From: Axinella damicornis
Lineage: Eukaryota > Porifera > Demospongiae > Axinellida > Axinellidae
Assembly (NCBI GenBank): GCA_963931865.1
Contig: OZ007512.1
Location: 7,558,208 to 7,622,207, forward strand
Direction of reading: 5' to 3'
DNA length: 64,000 nt
Positions within the stretch are counted from its first letter, which is position 1. Every line of letters begins with the position of its first letter. The translations under genes were made by a program, and so were the position numbers. A model generated the notes under the pieces. It made no database searches. It saw nothing but the letters and a program-made list of their open reading frames with translations, and was not told the DNA's origin. Positions 30,633 through 41,944 of this stretch are shown here, one piece after another.

Positions 30633-30746
30633 GTTTGTGCCGTTTGTGGCTCATTCTGCTGTGGCAGCCAAAGTGGTTGAAAACGATTTTGTGCAATAAA
30701 ACAAGGACTAGACAAGGACTGGTCTGATTTTTTTTTCCATAGCAAT

Positions 30747-31233
30747 GAGGGGCAACCGCACTGCTGGTAGCCGCGTTGCAACCCCAGTTGTGACTTACCG
30801 TAGCGCAAGCTAGGTATTGCAATTCATTCCAATTGATGCACATACCACGTGGCAACCACACAGTTGATCGTGAGCAATGGCGAACCAAAAGGAAGACAAG
30901 ACATTATTACAGGGACTAAGCCAGCACGGTGAGTTTCGGCATGTAAGCGTCAATGAACGACAGCGATCACAGCCGTGTGGTCAGAATCTTCGTGTGCCAT
31001 TTCTAAGAACGGTGCTGCCACCGGAAGTCAAAGAGAGCGCTCGAGCAATGGCGGCCAACGGCGAGACAAAAGCGTTCATATTCCACCACCAAGGTGAGTT
31101 TCAGCAACAACTTTTTACATTCATGTCAGTACATGATGGCGATCACGGCGGTGTAGTCAGAATTTCTGTAGGCCAATGCTAAGTGCTCAAACATTATTAT
31201 TTACCCAGCACAATTTTTCCCCTACCAGGAGTG
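30747..31233 (+). mobile_element. Repeat family B, 487-bp copy with dimeric interior
   Basis: GAGGGGCAACCGCACTGCTG-GTAG at the left; CCCCTACCAGGAGTG at the right, giving short inverted CACTCCTGGTAG ends. Inside, two related ~150-bp halves each hold GCAATGGCGRCC, GACAAAA/GACAAG, GGTGAGTTTC and GATCAC-GGTGTGGTCAGAAT. The frame + 30877-31182 lies in the repeat. Other copies: 27850, 44480 (inverted), 53026. Confidence 0.8.
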
Positions 31234-32170
31234 TAATAAGTGGCTGTACTGGGTTACAGAAACAGGCTATTTATTGTCATCACTAACTTCCAGCTATCAG
31301 TCATTGTCATGAGCTTCTTTTAAGCCAGTCTATAGCACCAGCAGGAAATGTATGTAAGTGTTAGGGTGGACCTACATGTACCTGGCAGCACTCGAGAGTG
31401 GCACGACTTATTACAATTGCGGACCATTTTACTCTAATGTTACCATCCTTGCTGGAGCGCTCTCTTTGGATTTTGCTGCCAGAACAGCTGGTTGTGAATG
31501 TCATTGATGCTTATGTGTCGATGCTGATCACTGCGCTGGTGATGTTGTGAGTGCTATAAAAACATTTTGTCTTCCTTTCAGTCACCATTGCTAGCTTTGG
31601 CTCAACTGAGGATGGTCGTCATGTGACATGTGCATTAATTGGAATGAGCTGTAAGCTATTAGCTTGTGCTACCTGCATGTGCACTGGCAACCAATAGTGC
31701 GTGTTTTTCTCTATAGTAAGTGAGTAATTTCAGTCCAGTCCCAGTTCAGTTATCAACCGCAGTTGAGATACTCTTTATCTCTATTGTTGTTTTGTGAGCC
31801 TCCTGCCCCTCTCTCTATTCTTACATAATGACAATTGACAATTTGACTGAACTGTATGTCCATTCTGACATGATCATAGTGTCAAGGGACTTTTGCATAA
31901 TGCTGCCCTGTGATGGTCAACATTGATATGAGGGAGTTCCTCATCTCAGTGCAGTGTTCCACAATAGTTGTTGGTCCCTGTCCAGTGTTGTGCATGGTTA
32001 ATATGCTTAGAGTTCCTGCCCATGCAATTGAGAATCTCATCTTCTTGTCCCTGGCCAACAAAGTTGTGAATATGGGATGGTCACTATGGTGACCTTTGGA
32101 GGGAGTTCTCTTCCCTAGCTGGGATTGCCCTGGGGAGTGCATGGGTGGTGGAGTGGGTTTGGGAGTAGTG
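31234..32170. other. No recognisable gene
   Basis: A family-B-like fragment lies at about 31560-31720 (CATGTGACATGTGCATTAATTGGAATGAGCTG is shared with 44850-44880). Otherwise unassigned. Confidence 0.4.
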
Positions 32171-32578
32171 TTAGCAGTCTGCCCATGCTTTTCTTCCAGT
32201 GATAATAGGTCTGAAGTTAGTAAGGGTTGGTATGAGGATGGAGCTGGCGTCCTCCCTGTATTGGTTGATGAGGTGGAGCTTATGTAGGGTGGGCATTTCC
32301 TCTGAGTGTTGGCGGTCTCTGCACCTTTGTGTACTGTATTGACTCTGTTCGCATGGTTTCCCCACTACAGGCATTGTTGCACAAGGGGTGCTGTGGTGTT
32401 CACCTGTTGTCAGCTGACCTGTTGCGTCTGGGTTTTTGTGGACTGCTTTGTGTAACGTTCCTCTGATCACCCTCACTTCATAATTATTATTTATGCTGCT
32501 GTTTTGGATACCACGTATATCACTAATGGTAGGGAGTGCATGGCATAATTTAGTTTTGCAGAGCTGGGTAGACTCCAT
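32171..32578 (-). CDS. 135-codon open frame, unidentified
   Basis: The longest uninterrupted minus-strand frame in this non-repetitive region. It starts MESTQLCKTKLCHALPTISD and has mixed, protein-like composition but no motif I can name. No splice or promoter evidence. It may be chance or part of an old retroelement. Confidence 0.2.
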   Translation of the reverse strand: MESTQLCKTKLCHALPTISDIRGIQNSSINNNYEVRVIRGTLHKAVHKNPDATGQLTTGEHHSTPCATMPVVGKPCEQSQYSTQRCRDRQHSEEMPTLHKLHLINQYREDASSILIPTLTNFRPIITGRKAWADC

Positions 32579-33111
32579 TTGAAAGGTGAATCGAGATAAT
32601 CCGCATTGATCAATGGTCTCATTCCCAGAATGATCAATGTGGAGAATTAAGGTACGTATGTGTTCAGGGTCTGGGAAGGAGATTTCAAGGGGGCTGGTGG
32701 TTCATGAGGGCCGGGTTGGGGGTATCCACCTCCCAGAATCTGCCCTTGCATTGGACATGAGGGACCATGCAATATATTATTGGAGAGATCATGTTGTAGG
32801 AGTTCCCATCAATGAGTTCAGATTTAGATTTGTGATGTGATGATAGCACAGCTGGTTCAGCAACCAATTTAATTCCACGAGTCGATCAGAATTGGCCTTT
32901 GCTATGTCCAGTGAAAGTGCAATAGCATGCAGTACATATCATCATTTTCCATCATGGAGAACTGCAGAGCGAAGACTGGATCATTAGCAATTGTGGAATA
33001 AATTCCATACAGTCTTCACAATTTCACAAGTATGTGAGCAAGCTGTGCAGCAAGAGTTTACAACTTGTTCACCTCTTGTACACAGCATTACCAAATTATA
33101 GTATTCACTCG

Positions 33112-33405
33112 TTTGCCTACGTGAGTAATCCGGCGCCGGACAGCTCTCTGTGCAGAGCTGCTGCTCCCCGATTGCATCGATCCCGCTTCAAACTGCTTTT
33201 CCCCTTTTCGTCCGCTTCAGCATGCTGCCCACCGATTGCTCCCTTCAACTGCTGCTCGCCACTTGCGTTCGCTTCAGCTGCTCTTCCCCGATTTCAACAA
33301 CTCCCCGATTGCGTTCGCTTCGGCTGCTGCTCCCCGATTCGGCTAGTGTCTCTGAAACGCTCTTCCCTTGGGAGCTGCTACTGTATTGCAACGTTTCTTC
33401 AACAC
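33112..33405 (+). repeat. Copy of the CCGATTGCGTCCGC minisatellite repeat
   Basis: TTTGCCTACGTGAGTAATCC-GGCGCCGGACAGC as at 19138, then about seven degenerate CTGCTGCTCCCCGATTGCG units. Confidence 0.8.
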
Positions 33406-33538
33406 ATGTATGTTCCAGTGTGACCTCAGTGATTAAAAATTGGGCTACAAAATGAAGTTGTTCCCTTGTTCACAGCTACCTATTTCTCCAATATTGAACC
33501 AACAAACTAGCTAGCTATAACATCAAGGAAGAGGTAGT

Positions 33539-33640
33539 GTCTCGGTCCCATGGACAGACCCAGCCCGATCGCTTTTAGTATCACGCACGTTATATACTGG
33601 AAGTGATGCACGTGCTGGATAAATGGCCTGGGAATGAGAC
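33539..33640. mobile_element. 102-bp hairpin of the CTCGTTCCCAG family
   Basis: GTCTCGGTCCCATGGACAGACC at the left and GGCCTGGGAATGAGAC at the right; body similar to 16278. CAAGGAAGAGGT lies at 33524-33535 and 33640-33651, a 12-bp target duplication. Confidence 0.85.
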
Positions 33641-34008
33641 AAGGAAGAGGTGGAGTGTTGAAAACCCCTCTATAACAATTTCCAGTGCTCTCCACGGCCT
33701 TTGATGAAGAGAATTAGCTTAGCTTCATACCCAGGCCCCACCCACCCATATGTGTTGTATCTCGTGTCTCATCAATTAACATTATAAGCATAGGGGATTA
33801 CCCAAATTGTGTAAATTCCGATTGTAAATCGTATACACCCTCTTGGTTAAAGTGACTGACAAATTTTGAAAAAACATTAAAACCTTCTGAAACACATTAT
33901 TTTGCATGCATGCATGCAAGGACTCCTACTTTGGCAGGTGCCAACTGGGATGTGCACCTATCGCAGAGTCGGTAGACTCTGTATGTAGGGATAATAATAG
34001 GTATAGTG

Positions 34009-34618
34009 TTAACCCTTTAACCACCGAATTCTTCCCACCAAGACAACACATTTTCATGCATTCAGCGCACACCACTTTCGTAGGTACTCCTCTCCCACAG
34101 CATTCGCTCCTCAGCGGCCAAACTTGGTGGGGCCCGCACACATGGAGAGACCCCTCTGGCAATACCGTTAATGATACTCATGACCCCCCACAAGGCCAGC
34201 AATCGGAGGTCAAAGGTGGATGTCAGCCGGATTTTCGCCCAGCATTTCCCTAAACTTGGGCCAGATCTGACTGATGGCACACCTTACACCACCAATTTGC
34301 AGGTTTTCTTGAGGCCCTGGGTGGGGTCTATGAATATCATTAGAATCAAAAATTCTCGGGTCAATGAATCTCATTAAAATCAAAAGACGCCCACGACAGC
34401 CCGAAGGGGGGGCTGCCGCCCCCCCTTCGAAACCCCCCCGCTTGTACGTTTAGTGGGGGAGGCGCGCCGAAATCTGACCAAATTTTTGAGTTCGTGCCTT
34501 AAAGTCGTCCCTAGGCCCTCTGAAGACTTTTTGGTCTCTTTTTGGACTGGCGAGAAGCCCTACAAGTGCATAGGGTCTAAATGACACCTATAGACGTCAA
34601 TGGGGCTTAAAGGGTTAA
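34009..34618. mobile_element. 610-bp TTAA-flanked element
   Basis: It begins TTAACCCTTTAACCACCG and ends GGGGCTTAAAGGGTTAA, so the outer TTAACCCTTTAA is inverted. The right 100 bases recur at 1751-1850. The interior has a C/G-rich hairpin around CCCGAAGGGGGGCTGCCGCC. Tetranucleotide TTAA at both ends suggests piggyBac-type mobilisation. Confidence 0.8.
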
Positions 34619-35258
34619 TTCAATTTACTCAAATTGATGCGTTCACATGTGCAGGAATCCCACAACAAAATTTAATGTGATAGCTACTCCATACCATGAT
34701 TACATGGCATGATACAGCCACTATCATTCTATATGGTCAGGTGTGCTATCATTCATCAACACACTCTGGCCATGTTCATACTATAGGTAGATCATGCAGA
34801 AAGGAAAATGATGAAGGTCATTTGTGTGCTGCATAGTAGACCACTAATGATCAGCTTAATAATGCAGGGATCGAAACAAGCAAGAGAATGTACTCATTTG
34901 GCTGAAGTGAGAGGATGATTGGCATGGATTGCTCATGCAGCTACATATATATTATAGTGCTGCAAACTGTATTGGCCACATGTGCAGCATGCAATGCACT
35001 TCATCATGATCTGATCATGTAGCAGTAACTGAGTGATATGCTCTATTGCCTCAGGGTTCCAGGTGCTCCCCCTCCTTTCCTGATCTTATTTGCTTTTGAT
35101 GTGCTTGCTAAGTTCATGATGTGCTCTATGGTGTGCTTCTTTGAAGTTGTAGGTTTGTCCTTTCCCAACACTTATCATGACAGTCCTTTCCGCTGTCCAT
35201 TCGCTTGCATACTTTGTTGGACGACACTTAATTGTTTATCCCAGTATGCATGGCCTAG
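34619..35258. other. No recognisable gene
   Basis: Frame + 35038-35370 is hydrophobic but has no recognisable family and runs into a MITE. Confidence 0.35.
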
Positions 35259-35405
35259 CCTCGTTCCCAGGCCTACCCCTTTTTTTCCTGTTCTTATATA
35301 TCGATCGGTTTCCGTTGACAATAATACACGGACGCTTCCGCATCCGTGTATTATTGTCAACGGAAACTGAAGAACAGAAAAAACGGAGTAGGCCTGGGAA
35401 CGAGG
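35259..35405. mobile_element. 147-bp hairpin of the CTCGTTCCCAG family
   Basis: Long near-perfect palindrome: CCTCGTTCCCAGGCCTAC / GTAGGCCTGGGAACGAGG, with inner GTTTCCGTTGACAATAATAC inverted. CATGGCCTA lies at 35249 and at 35411. A decayed relative starts near 41136. Confidence 0.9.
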
Positions 35406-35819
35406 CTTTACATGGCCTATGCATTAGCTGATGTGTGAATATTGTGACAAGAATGAATATTATTGTTAAACCAACCCAGTCATCATGTGAATACAGTTGT
35501 ACCCACATCATGGTACGAAATTGCAACAACAAACGAAGTAATGTTATTACAGTTTACATGGATATCCTTGCACTATAGTGGGTTCTTGCAGAGCTGTGGC
35601 ATCCTGAACAGAGAATATTGGTGTGCAATTCACAGAAATGCAACTCAAACAACCCAATCCAGGTTAACGATTTTACAGTGTATAATATTATAAACTAGTT
35701 GCTTTATGTTAGGTCTACCTGTAAAATGGTTATAACAGGTGTAGGATGTACTCAGCTGCGTTCTATTATAGTAGAACAGTGAATACTGTAGTATCAACAA
35801 CAGATGCTTTACATTGTTC

Positions 35820-36114
35820 CAATGTTGTTTTAGTTAACTAAAACTAAAACTATAATGCAGTTTAGTATGGCATATTTCACTTTAGTAATTAAAACTAAAA
35901 CTAAATTGAGGACTGTCTCAGCCTGTTAATTTAAAACTACAACTAAACTAATACGAAAATCACCCAAAAATGGTGGTTACTAAAACTAAAAGAGCCTTTA
36001 CTAACCCTTTTGAGATTTAGTAATTAAAACTATAACTAAACTAAACAATGCGACTCTACCTAATTAAAACCAAAAACTAAACTATTTCAGTTTTAGATAA
36101 CTAAAACAACATTG
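35820..36114. mobile_element. 295-bp hAT-type MITE
   Basis: CAATGTTGTTTTAGTTAACT at the left and its inverse AGATAACTAAAACAACATTG at the right. The 8-base CATTGTTC lies directly outside both ends (35812-35819 and 36115-36122). An 8-bp duplication and CA..TG ends are typical of hAT elements. The interior is built of AACTAAAACTAAA repeats. Second copy at 45439, inverted. Confidence 0.9.
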
Positions 36115-36695
36115 CATTGTTCCTTCCAGTTGAGCCAAGGTTTAGCTTCCGCTTCTGAGGAAGAGAAACAGGATTACCCCCCGGTATTTATTACTGTCCT
36201 TATTGTGCATTAGGTCCATGAGATAACAACAACACCATACTTTATTGGTTTTGTTCCACAAAGCACAACTAACTAATACATGAATACTATCCCAATAAAA
36301 TGAACAGTTACTGTAGCTACACATCATGTGAATATCTTGGGACACATACTCAGGTCGGGGATTCAGTAACAATTCTGCAATAAATGCACATGCACTGTCT
36401 CAAGCTAGACTGGTGACAGACCTACAGTCCGCTATATGAAACGTCATAATTACACTCTGACAACTGAATGCAGATTTAAAATGGATCCTGGCCTGGATCT
36501 CATGAGGACTAGGTCTGCCCTAGGGTGACCTATGACAAGTACTGTGGCAACAGAACTGTGGAGAGCCTAGCTGGAAGTTTGGCTACTTGTAGTTGCATCA
36601 AGTGCCATGTCCTGCCTTGGAGCAAATCTTATTCTGATAGCATAATTATGCTGCTTTGAAGGACATTAGAAAGGGAGCTGAAACTTTCATCACAC

Positions 36696-37175
36696 ATGGC
36701 TCTAGCAGACTTGGTCTATTCCATCTCACTGATTGTAGCCGGCATCAACTACTTTGCTTACTACAAGGAGACGGAATCGGAGAACTGCAAAGTGTACCAG
36801 ATTGTTTGCTAGATACAAGGATTTGTATCCCTACTTGGGTCCTGGAGTACATTTGTGTGGACTTTGGCTCGTGCATTTTACTTCTTCATGCTATATTATG
36901 TTTTCAAGGCGACGTCACTAGCTATGAAACTGTAGCTATATAACATTCTAGCCTGGGGATTGCCTGTTACCATTGCTTTACCTTTGCTAATTTTAGACAA
37001 ACTTGGACTTTACCCTGGCTGGCTAGTGTGCTGTACAAAACCAGATGGGTCTTCAAGGGAGAATATACTGCTGCTTCTATAGCTACTTGGTGGTTGGTTT
37101 CCGGAGCTCATCAGCTGTGCATTTGTCAGTACTATACACTGTCGTTGGTGTGCATGTCTGCAGACAGGTAAACTG
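36696..37175 (+). pseudogene. GPCR fragment, cAMP-receptor/GPR157-like
   Basis: One frame gives membrane segments separated by stops: MALADLVYSISLIVAGINYF; then, after a TAG, IQGFVSLLGSWSTFVWTLAR followed by AFYFFMLYYVFKA; then, after a stop, AWGLPVTIALPLLILDKLGL. The QG......WT.A.A.Y.Y helix followed by WG.P...ALPL is the TM3/TM4 pattern of the slime-mould cAMP-receptor and GPR157-like class. At least three in-frame stops are visible (near 36808, 36930 and 37080) and no good splice sites remove them, so a pseudogene is more likely than introns. Family call is by pattern. Confidence 0.5.
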
Positions 37176-37344
37176 CATGATTTGTATGTTGTAAGTAGCA
37201 CAAGATTGAATAGAAGTACTGGAATGGAATAGCTAATGGACATTTTTTTTCTATAGCTAACAGTTTATGCAATGCAAAGGGATACATAATAGCTGTGAAG
37301 CTAATCTAGATGTACAAACAGGCTAAGAAAATGCATGTACTTAG

Positions 37345-39579
37345 TTACAAGATAAAGGGTGCAATGTGTAATTTAAATGTAGTAACATTTACGTGCAGAG
37401 AGGGAGACTTGGGGAAGATTGTTCCAAACAGAGATGGTACTAGGTACAAAAGATGCCGACTGAAATGAATTGGTGCGGACAGGAGGTTGGTACAGGAGTC
37501 AAGGTTCCATTGTTGCAGACAGACCTTACATGCAAATTTTTGCACTGATTCCAGAGACTGGATGCCTTTGTTTGTGTATGGGTCCCATAGTTGAGATGCA
37601 TATTCTAAATGACGCCTTATGCAGGTCAGATAGAGACATCTCAAAGTATTAGTGTCAGCCCAGCTGGAAAACCGTCTATGTAACATACCAATGAGTTTCC
37701 TGTCTTTACTACAGATATGTTGAATGTGGTCGTTCCAGTTGAGTGTAGAAGTCACTGTAACTCCTAAGTATCGATAGCTGTCCACCTGCTCCATGATACA
37801 GCTACCCAGGAACAATCCACTAGATGGATAAAGGGGGTGTCTCTTCTTTGAAGCAATAATGTATTTGCATTTGGATGGATTCAGTTTGAGATGACAAGCT
37901 TGTGTACATCCATTGATAGCATCAATGTCTTGTTGTAGGTATCGATAGTCTTCAGGACAGTAGATGGGCTTGAAAAGCAGGATGTCATCCGCATACATTG
38001 TTAGTTTAGATCCACTAGTAAGTGGCAGAGAGCACGCACAATTTATAGACACTAGGAATAATAGTGGACCTAAAACCGAGCCCTGGGGTACACCAGATGT
38101 TACAGGAGTAGTATCAGAGGATGCACCGTCGACCACAACAAATTGTTTCCTGTCACAGAGGTAACTTGTGATCCATTGAAGAATGTGCGAATTCAAACCA
38201 TGATCCCTTAGCTTTTGTAGAAGAGGTAGATGTGGTACTGTATCAAAAGCTTTATGTAAGTCGAAAAAGACAAGGGCGATGTCGGCACCAGATTCCAGCA
38301 TTTGGAGAATTTCATTAAAAGTGGATATAAGAGCAGTCACAGTAGATTTTCCGGCAGTAAATCCCCATTGATCTTTAGCCAGCAAGTTATTTTCTGTCAG
38401 ATGATTGTACAACACACTGTGGATATGCCGTTCCAATAGCTTGCTGATGACTGGGAGAAGTGAAATAGGTCTATAGTTACGAGGATTATCGGTGTTTGTT
38501 GAAGCCTTAGGAATTGGTACAACGGAAGAAATCTTCCACTGATGAGGTACTTTTCCCGTTTTGATGGATAAATTGAACAGTCTTGTTACAAGGGGAGAAA
38601 TTGTGTGGGCTGTGTTCTTCAGCATTGTTCCGGATATTCCATCTGGTCCTGATGCCTTGCTGGTATCAATTGCAAGAAGTAGGCCAAGGACCTCATCCTC
38701 TGAGCAAAAAATATTTTCAGGCAGTTCTGCTGAGGAGTTTACGGAAAAAGTCTGGGAGTCAGCTTCAGTTAGAGGAGGAACAGTTGAATTGAAATTTTGG
38801 GAGAGAACCTCATTTAGCATTGAGGCCTTGTCAACATTTGTGGAAGCAATAATTGAACCATTGTTCAGGGTGGGAATTTGGCTGGATGCCTTCTTCAAAA
38901 ATTTTACTGTTTTCCAGAACTGTTTGCTACCTTGACTAGACACTTTCTTCACATGATCCTTCTTCGCCTGCCTAAGTGTATGCACAACTTGGTTTCTCAG
39001 TGAAGTGTATATCTTCCATGTAGTCGTGCCTCCTGTTTCCCTTGCTTTCTTATAGGCACTGTTTCTTTTCCTGATTTTGGCTCTGATGCTTCTGCTCATC
39101 CATGGTAAGTTACGCCTAGGAAAGATGGTAGCCCTAGGAATACATTCTTCCATGATAGTCATGAATTTGCTCTCCCATGTGGTCCATACTGCGTCTATGT
39201 TTGTCTCATTATCCAGGAAAGTCCAGTCAGTTGCATTGATAAGTCTGTTAGCCTTGTCAAAGTCGGCATGAGAATACCTCCAGATAGTTTGTTTTCTACT
39301 CTTCACAGGTGGTGTGTTCTGGAAGCACTTAATGGTAAGATTGATACCATTGTGATCAGAATTGCCTAAAGGTGGAATTACATTACAAGACACCAGCTGA
39401 GAGGGAGATGATAAGAGTACAAGGTCTATAAGTGATGCTCTTCCAGAAGGGCTGATATGAGTAGGCTGGGGGACGACCTGCGTTAGTACAAAACTCTGTA
39501 TAAAAATAGATAACTTAGAAAACAAGGAGTGACTCTGTTTACAAAAATCTATTATTATTAAAATCTCCGAGTAATACAA
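37345..39579 (-). mobile_element. LINE ORF2: endonuclease C-terminus and reverse transcriptase (CR1/L2-like)
   Basis: A 744-codon minus-strand frame. First comes the end of an apurinic endonuclease domain (SLIDLVLLSS, then GNSDHNGI with the SDH motif). Next is a reverse transcriptase with WKISSVVPIPKA, NYRPISLLPVISKLLERHI, FDLHKAFDTVPH, SGVPQGSVLGPLLFLV and the active-site YADD (near 37985). It ends with the post-RT region containing KSPSLHVN. The frame is open throughout the RT. It is joined to the upstream endonuclease part only through frameshifts at about 39550-39680. Function: target-primed reverse transcription of the element's RNA. Confidence 0.93.
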
Positions 39580-40066
39580 AACTAGATAAAATAGCTACAT
39601 CTAAGTTTTCTATAACAGAGTAAAGGTCATCCAAAGCCGTGTTTTTGTCAGGTGGTCGATACCACAACCCAACCCTTCTGATGAGCATTGTTTATATTGT
39701 GAAGTGACACAAGCAAAAACTCCAGTTCCTTAGGGCCACACATTGTCACTTGGAATTCAAATTTATTAGAGATGTACAATGCAATCCCACCTCCATGTCT
39801 GTTGCGATCGCACCTTACACATTGGTATCCTGGAATGGCACATTCTGATTCCATGATGTCTTCACTAAGCCAGGTTTCAGTAAGGCACACTACATCGGGT
39901 TTTTCAATGTCACACTGGGCAGACAATTCATCCAGTTTAGGATACAGGCTTCTTGCATTAAAATACAGTATGCGCAAATTTTTTGAACACTGATTTTCCA
40001 CATGCGAGCGATCGGTATTACCACTGCGAGAGTTTTCACCCTCCACAGAAGGCGGAAAGTCAAAAC
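39540..40066 (-). pseudogene. LINE endonuclease N-terminal part, frameshifted
   Basis: KNLRILYFNARSLYPKLDEL, then PDVVCLTETWLSED and GGGIALYISNKF give the N and E catalytic regions of the AP endonuclease. The frame then breaks: PPDKNTALDDLYSVIENLD and VLLGDFNN (the catalytic GDFN) are in a second frame at about 39550-39665. The RT frame is a third. Two frameshifts therefore lie within 130 bases. Confidence 0.85.
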
Positions 40067-40945
40067 TTAGGTCTGGGGTGGCAAGGGCGGAGCCTGAGAA
40101 AAATTTCCAGGTGCATGGCATGGTTCTAACTTCCAAGATGTTTGCAGCGATACCCTCTCCCATGCAGACTCTAGCTTTTCCAATGAATCCTCTTCCATGT
40201 AAATTAGGAACCACCATCTAATCTTGTTTCCAGGGAGGCGTTTGTACTTGCGCTTTACAACCATATTGCCAATTTGAGGTACTGCTTCAGGAGAAACTAG
40301 ATTCGACACAGTGTTCTTGACCGCACCACTTGAACAGGATTTTACAGTACCCCATATCCGTCTAACCCCACTGACTCTGACCTTTTGAGTGTCAGTATTC
40401 ACACCTGGATCTAGGGTATTGTTTTGACTCACCAGGGTACCGTTGACCCGCTGACTGTCTGTCTGGATTTGAGTGCTGGGACCTTCGTTTGACAAGCCTT
40501 CCCCTTGTGAGTTAGTTTTCGGCGGTTCCCCTGTCCGTGGGTTAAGCTGCACCCTTCCAACCTGATGACTGGCACCTCCTCGAGAGTTGGTACCTCCGTG
40601 ACCGCGATTCCGATTGCCATTTCCAGCTCTACGTCGGCCGGTGTTACTGTTCGAATTCGGGTTGGTTTGGGGCGTAGCACTTCTCGATCCTTGCTGTCGG
40701 CTCCCCCTGCCGGCAACCGTAGCCCAAGTTTCACCAGCGTTGCTCCTTCCATTCGTTTGGATTTCCTGTACCTGAACGGTAAGGGCGGCTACGGCCTCGC
40801 GGAGCTCGCAGATGATCTTCATCTGCATGTTTGAGCTACATCTCGGGCAGTGAAAAGGCTCCTCCGTCTTCAACTTCGCTAATTCTGACTTAGAGAGGCA
40901 CACGCAGGTTCTATGTAGCCAACATTGACATTCGCCATCACAGAA
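40067..40945 (-). mobile_element. LINE ORF1 with a truncated PHD finger
   Basis: Reading from about 40945: YAVFCDGECQCWLHRTC, then SELAKLKTEEPFHCPRCSS. This is the C-terminal two-thirds of a PHD-type zinc finger (C..C....WLH..C...C..C). A short coiled region (ICELREAVAALTVQVQEIQ) follows, then a Gly/Arg/Asn-rich segment typical of nucleic-acid-binding ORF1 proteins (GRRRAGNGNRNRGHGGTNSR). The frame stops at 40067. A stop just before YAVFC and the missing first cysteines show that the element is 5'-truncated there. PHD fingers in ORF1 are known from some CR1/L2-clade LINEs. Confidence 0.75.
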
Positions 40946-40949
40946 GACC

Positions 40950-41470
40950 GCGTATTATGCAAGTTAATTGGTGGATTGTTACTGCCTGGGCTAAAATCCA
41001 GCATAGCTGCTGCATGCATTTTGTAGCAGTCTGAGGTATTCTATCCAGCAGGAATGACCCCAGGAGGGTGGATCACCCTTTTGCAGGTGCTCGCTATCAC
41101 TGTCACCTCATTGTGGCAATCATCTACTACTCATTCCCGGATCCCAGGCCTGCCCCGTTTTATTTGTTCTTCAGTTTGGTATTATCCATCACGTGATTGA
41201 TGTCTGGTGGACATAGGGGGGTGTGGCCCAACCGCAAATAAGTTTAAAAACTGGCCGACAAAGTTGTGTAGGTCGTCTGAGAGTCACGACTAGCTGCGGA
41301 GCGTTCGAACCGAGCCGACTGGCTGATGAACTGCTTCAGGACCTACTGAAATGACTACGGGCCCCGCCCTCCCTACATCCACCTAGCTAGCTAGCTAGCT
41401 AGTAAATAGGGGGCGCGGCCGGAAGCCCCCCCTACTTAACTTGGGAAAAGAGCTGCGAGCTTAGGCCCTT
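40950..41470. other. No gene; decayed hairpin relic
   Basis: CCGGATCCCAGGCCTGCCCC-GTTTTATTTGTTCTTCAGTTTGG at about 41138-41180 resembles one half of the hairpin at 35259. Nothing else is recognised. Confidence 0.45.
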
Positions 41471-41501
41471 CCTATTAAAGGGCCTATGGAAAAGACAGAA
41501 A

Positions 41502-41573
41502 CGGAAAGCGGAAACGGAAACGGAAAACGGAAACGGAAACGGAAAACGGAAACGGAAAACGGAAACGGAAAAT
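41502..41573 (+). repeat. (GGAAAC)n subterminal array, left arm
   Basis: About eleven units of GGAAAC or GGAAAAC just inside the left end. The inverted copy is at 43086-43158. Tandem subterminal hexamers could be transposase-binding sites (inference). Confidence 0.9.
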
Positions 41574-41944
41574 TGGTAATGAAATGGAAGCGCTTGCACG
41601 TGGTCTCGTGTAATAACGCGCGTGCGAGCTATAGCATGCACTATATAGCGCTTGCAAGTAGTGTCTATTCACTGGACAGGACTGCTAGACAGGACTCACT
41701 CGAACTTCAGCCCTTTCCGTGTAGGACAAGCTAAACATGCTTATTCAAGTTGCTCACCGTTGCAGTTGACTGTTGAGATGTCTCACCGTGTTCTTGGATA
41801 TTTCAAGTCCTGAAGATGTTGCTGTGCTGTCAAGTGTCAACAGCCTATTGTGTCTACAACCAGTTTGGACTTCTCTAAGCACAAGGGCTACAGCCTTAAG
41901 CTATTTTGGATGAAAAACCAGTGGAGTGTTCTCCATTTAATGCC

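Noticed and set aside
30877..31182. 101-codon frame with KED/QHGEF repeats
   Set aside because: It is the dimeric interior of repeat family B; other copies do not keep the frame open.
41486..41734. Identical 82-107-codon frames at 41486 and 42925
   Set aside because: They are the two inverted arms of the foldback transposon.
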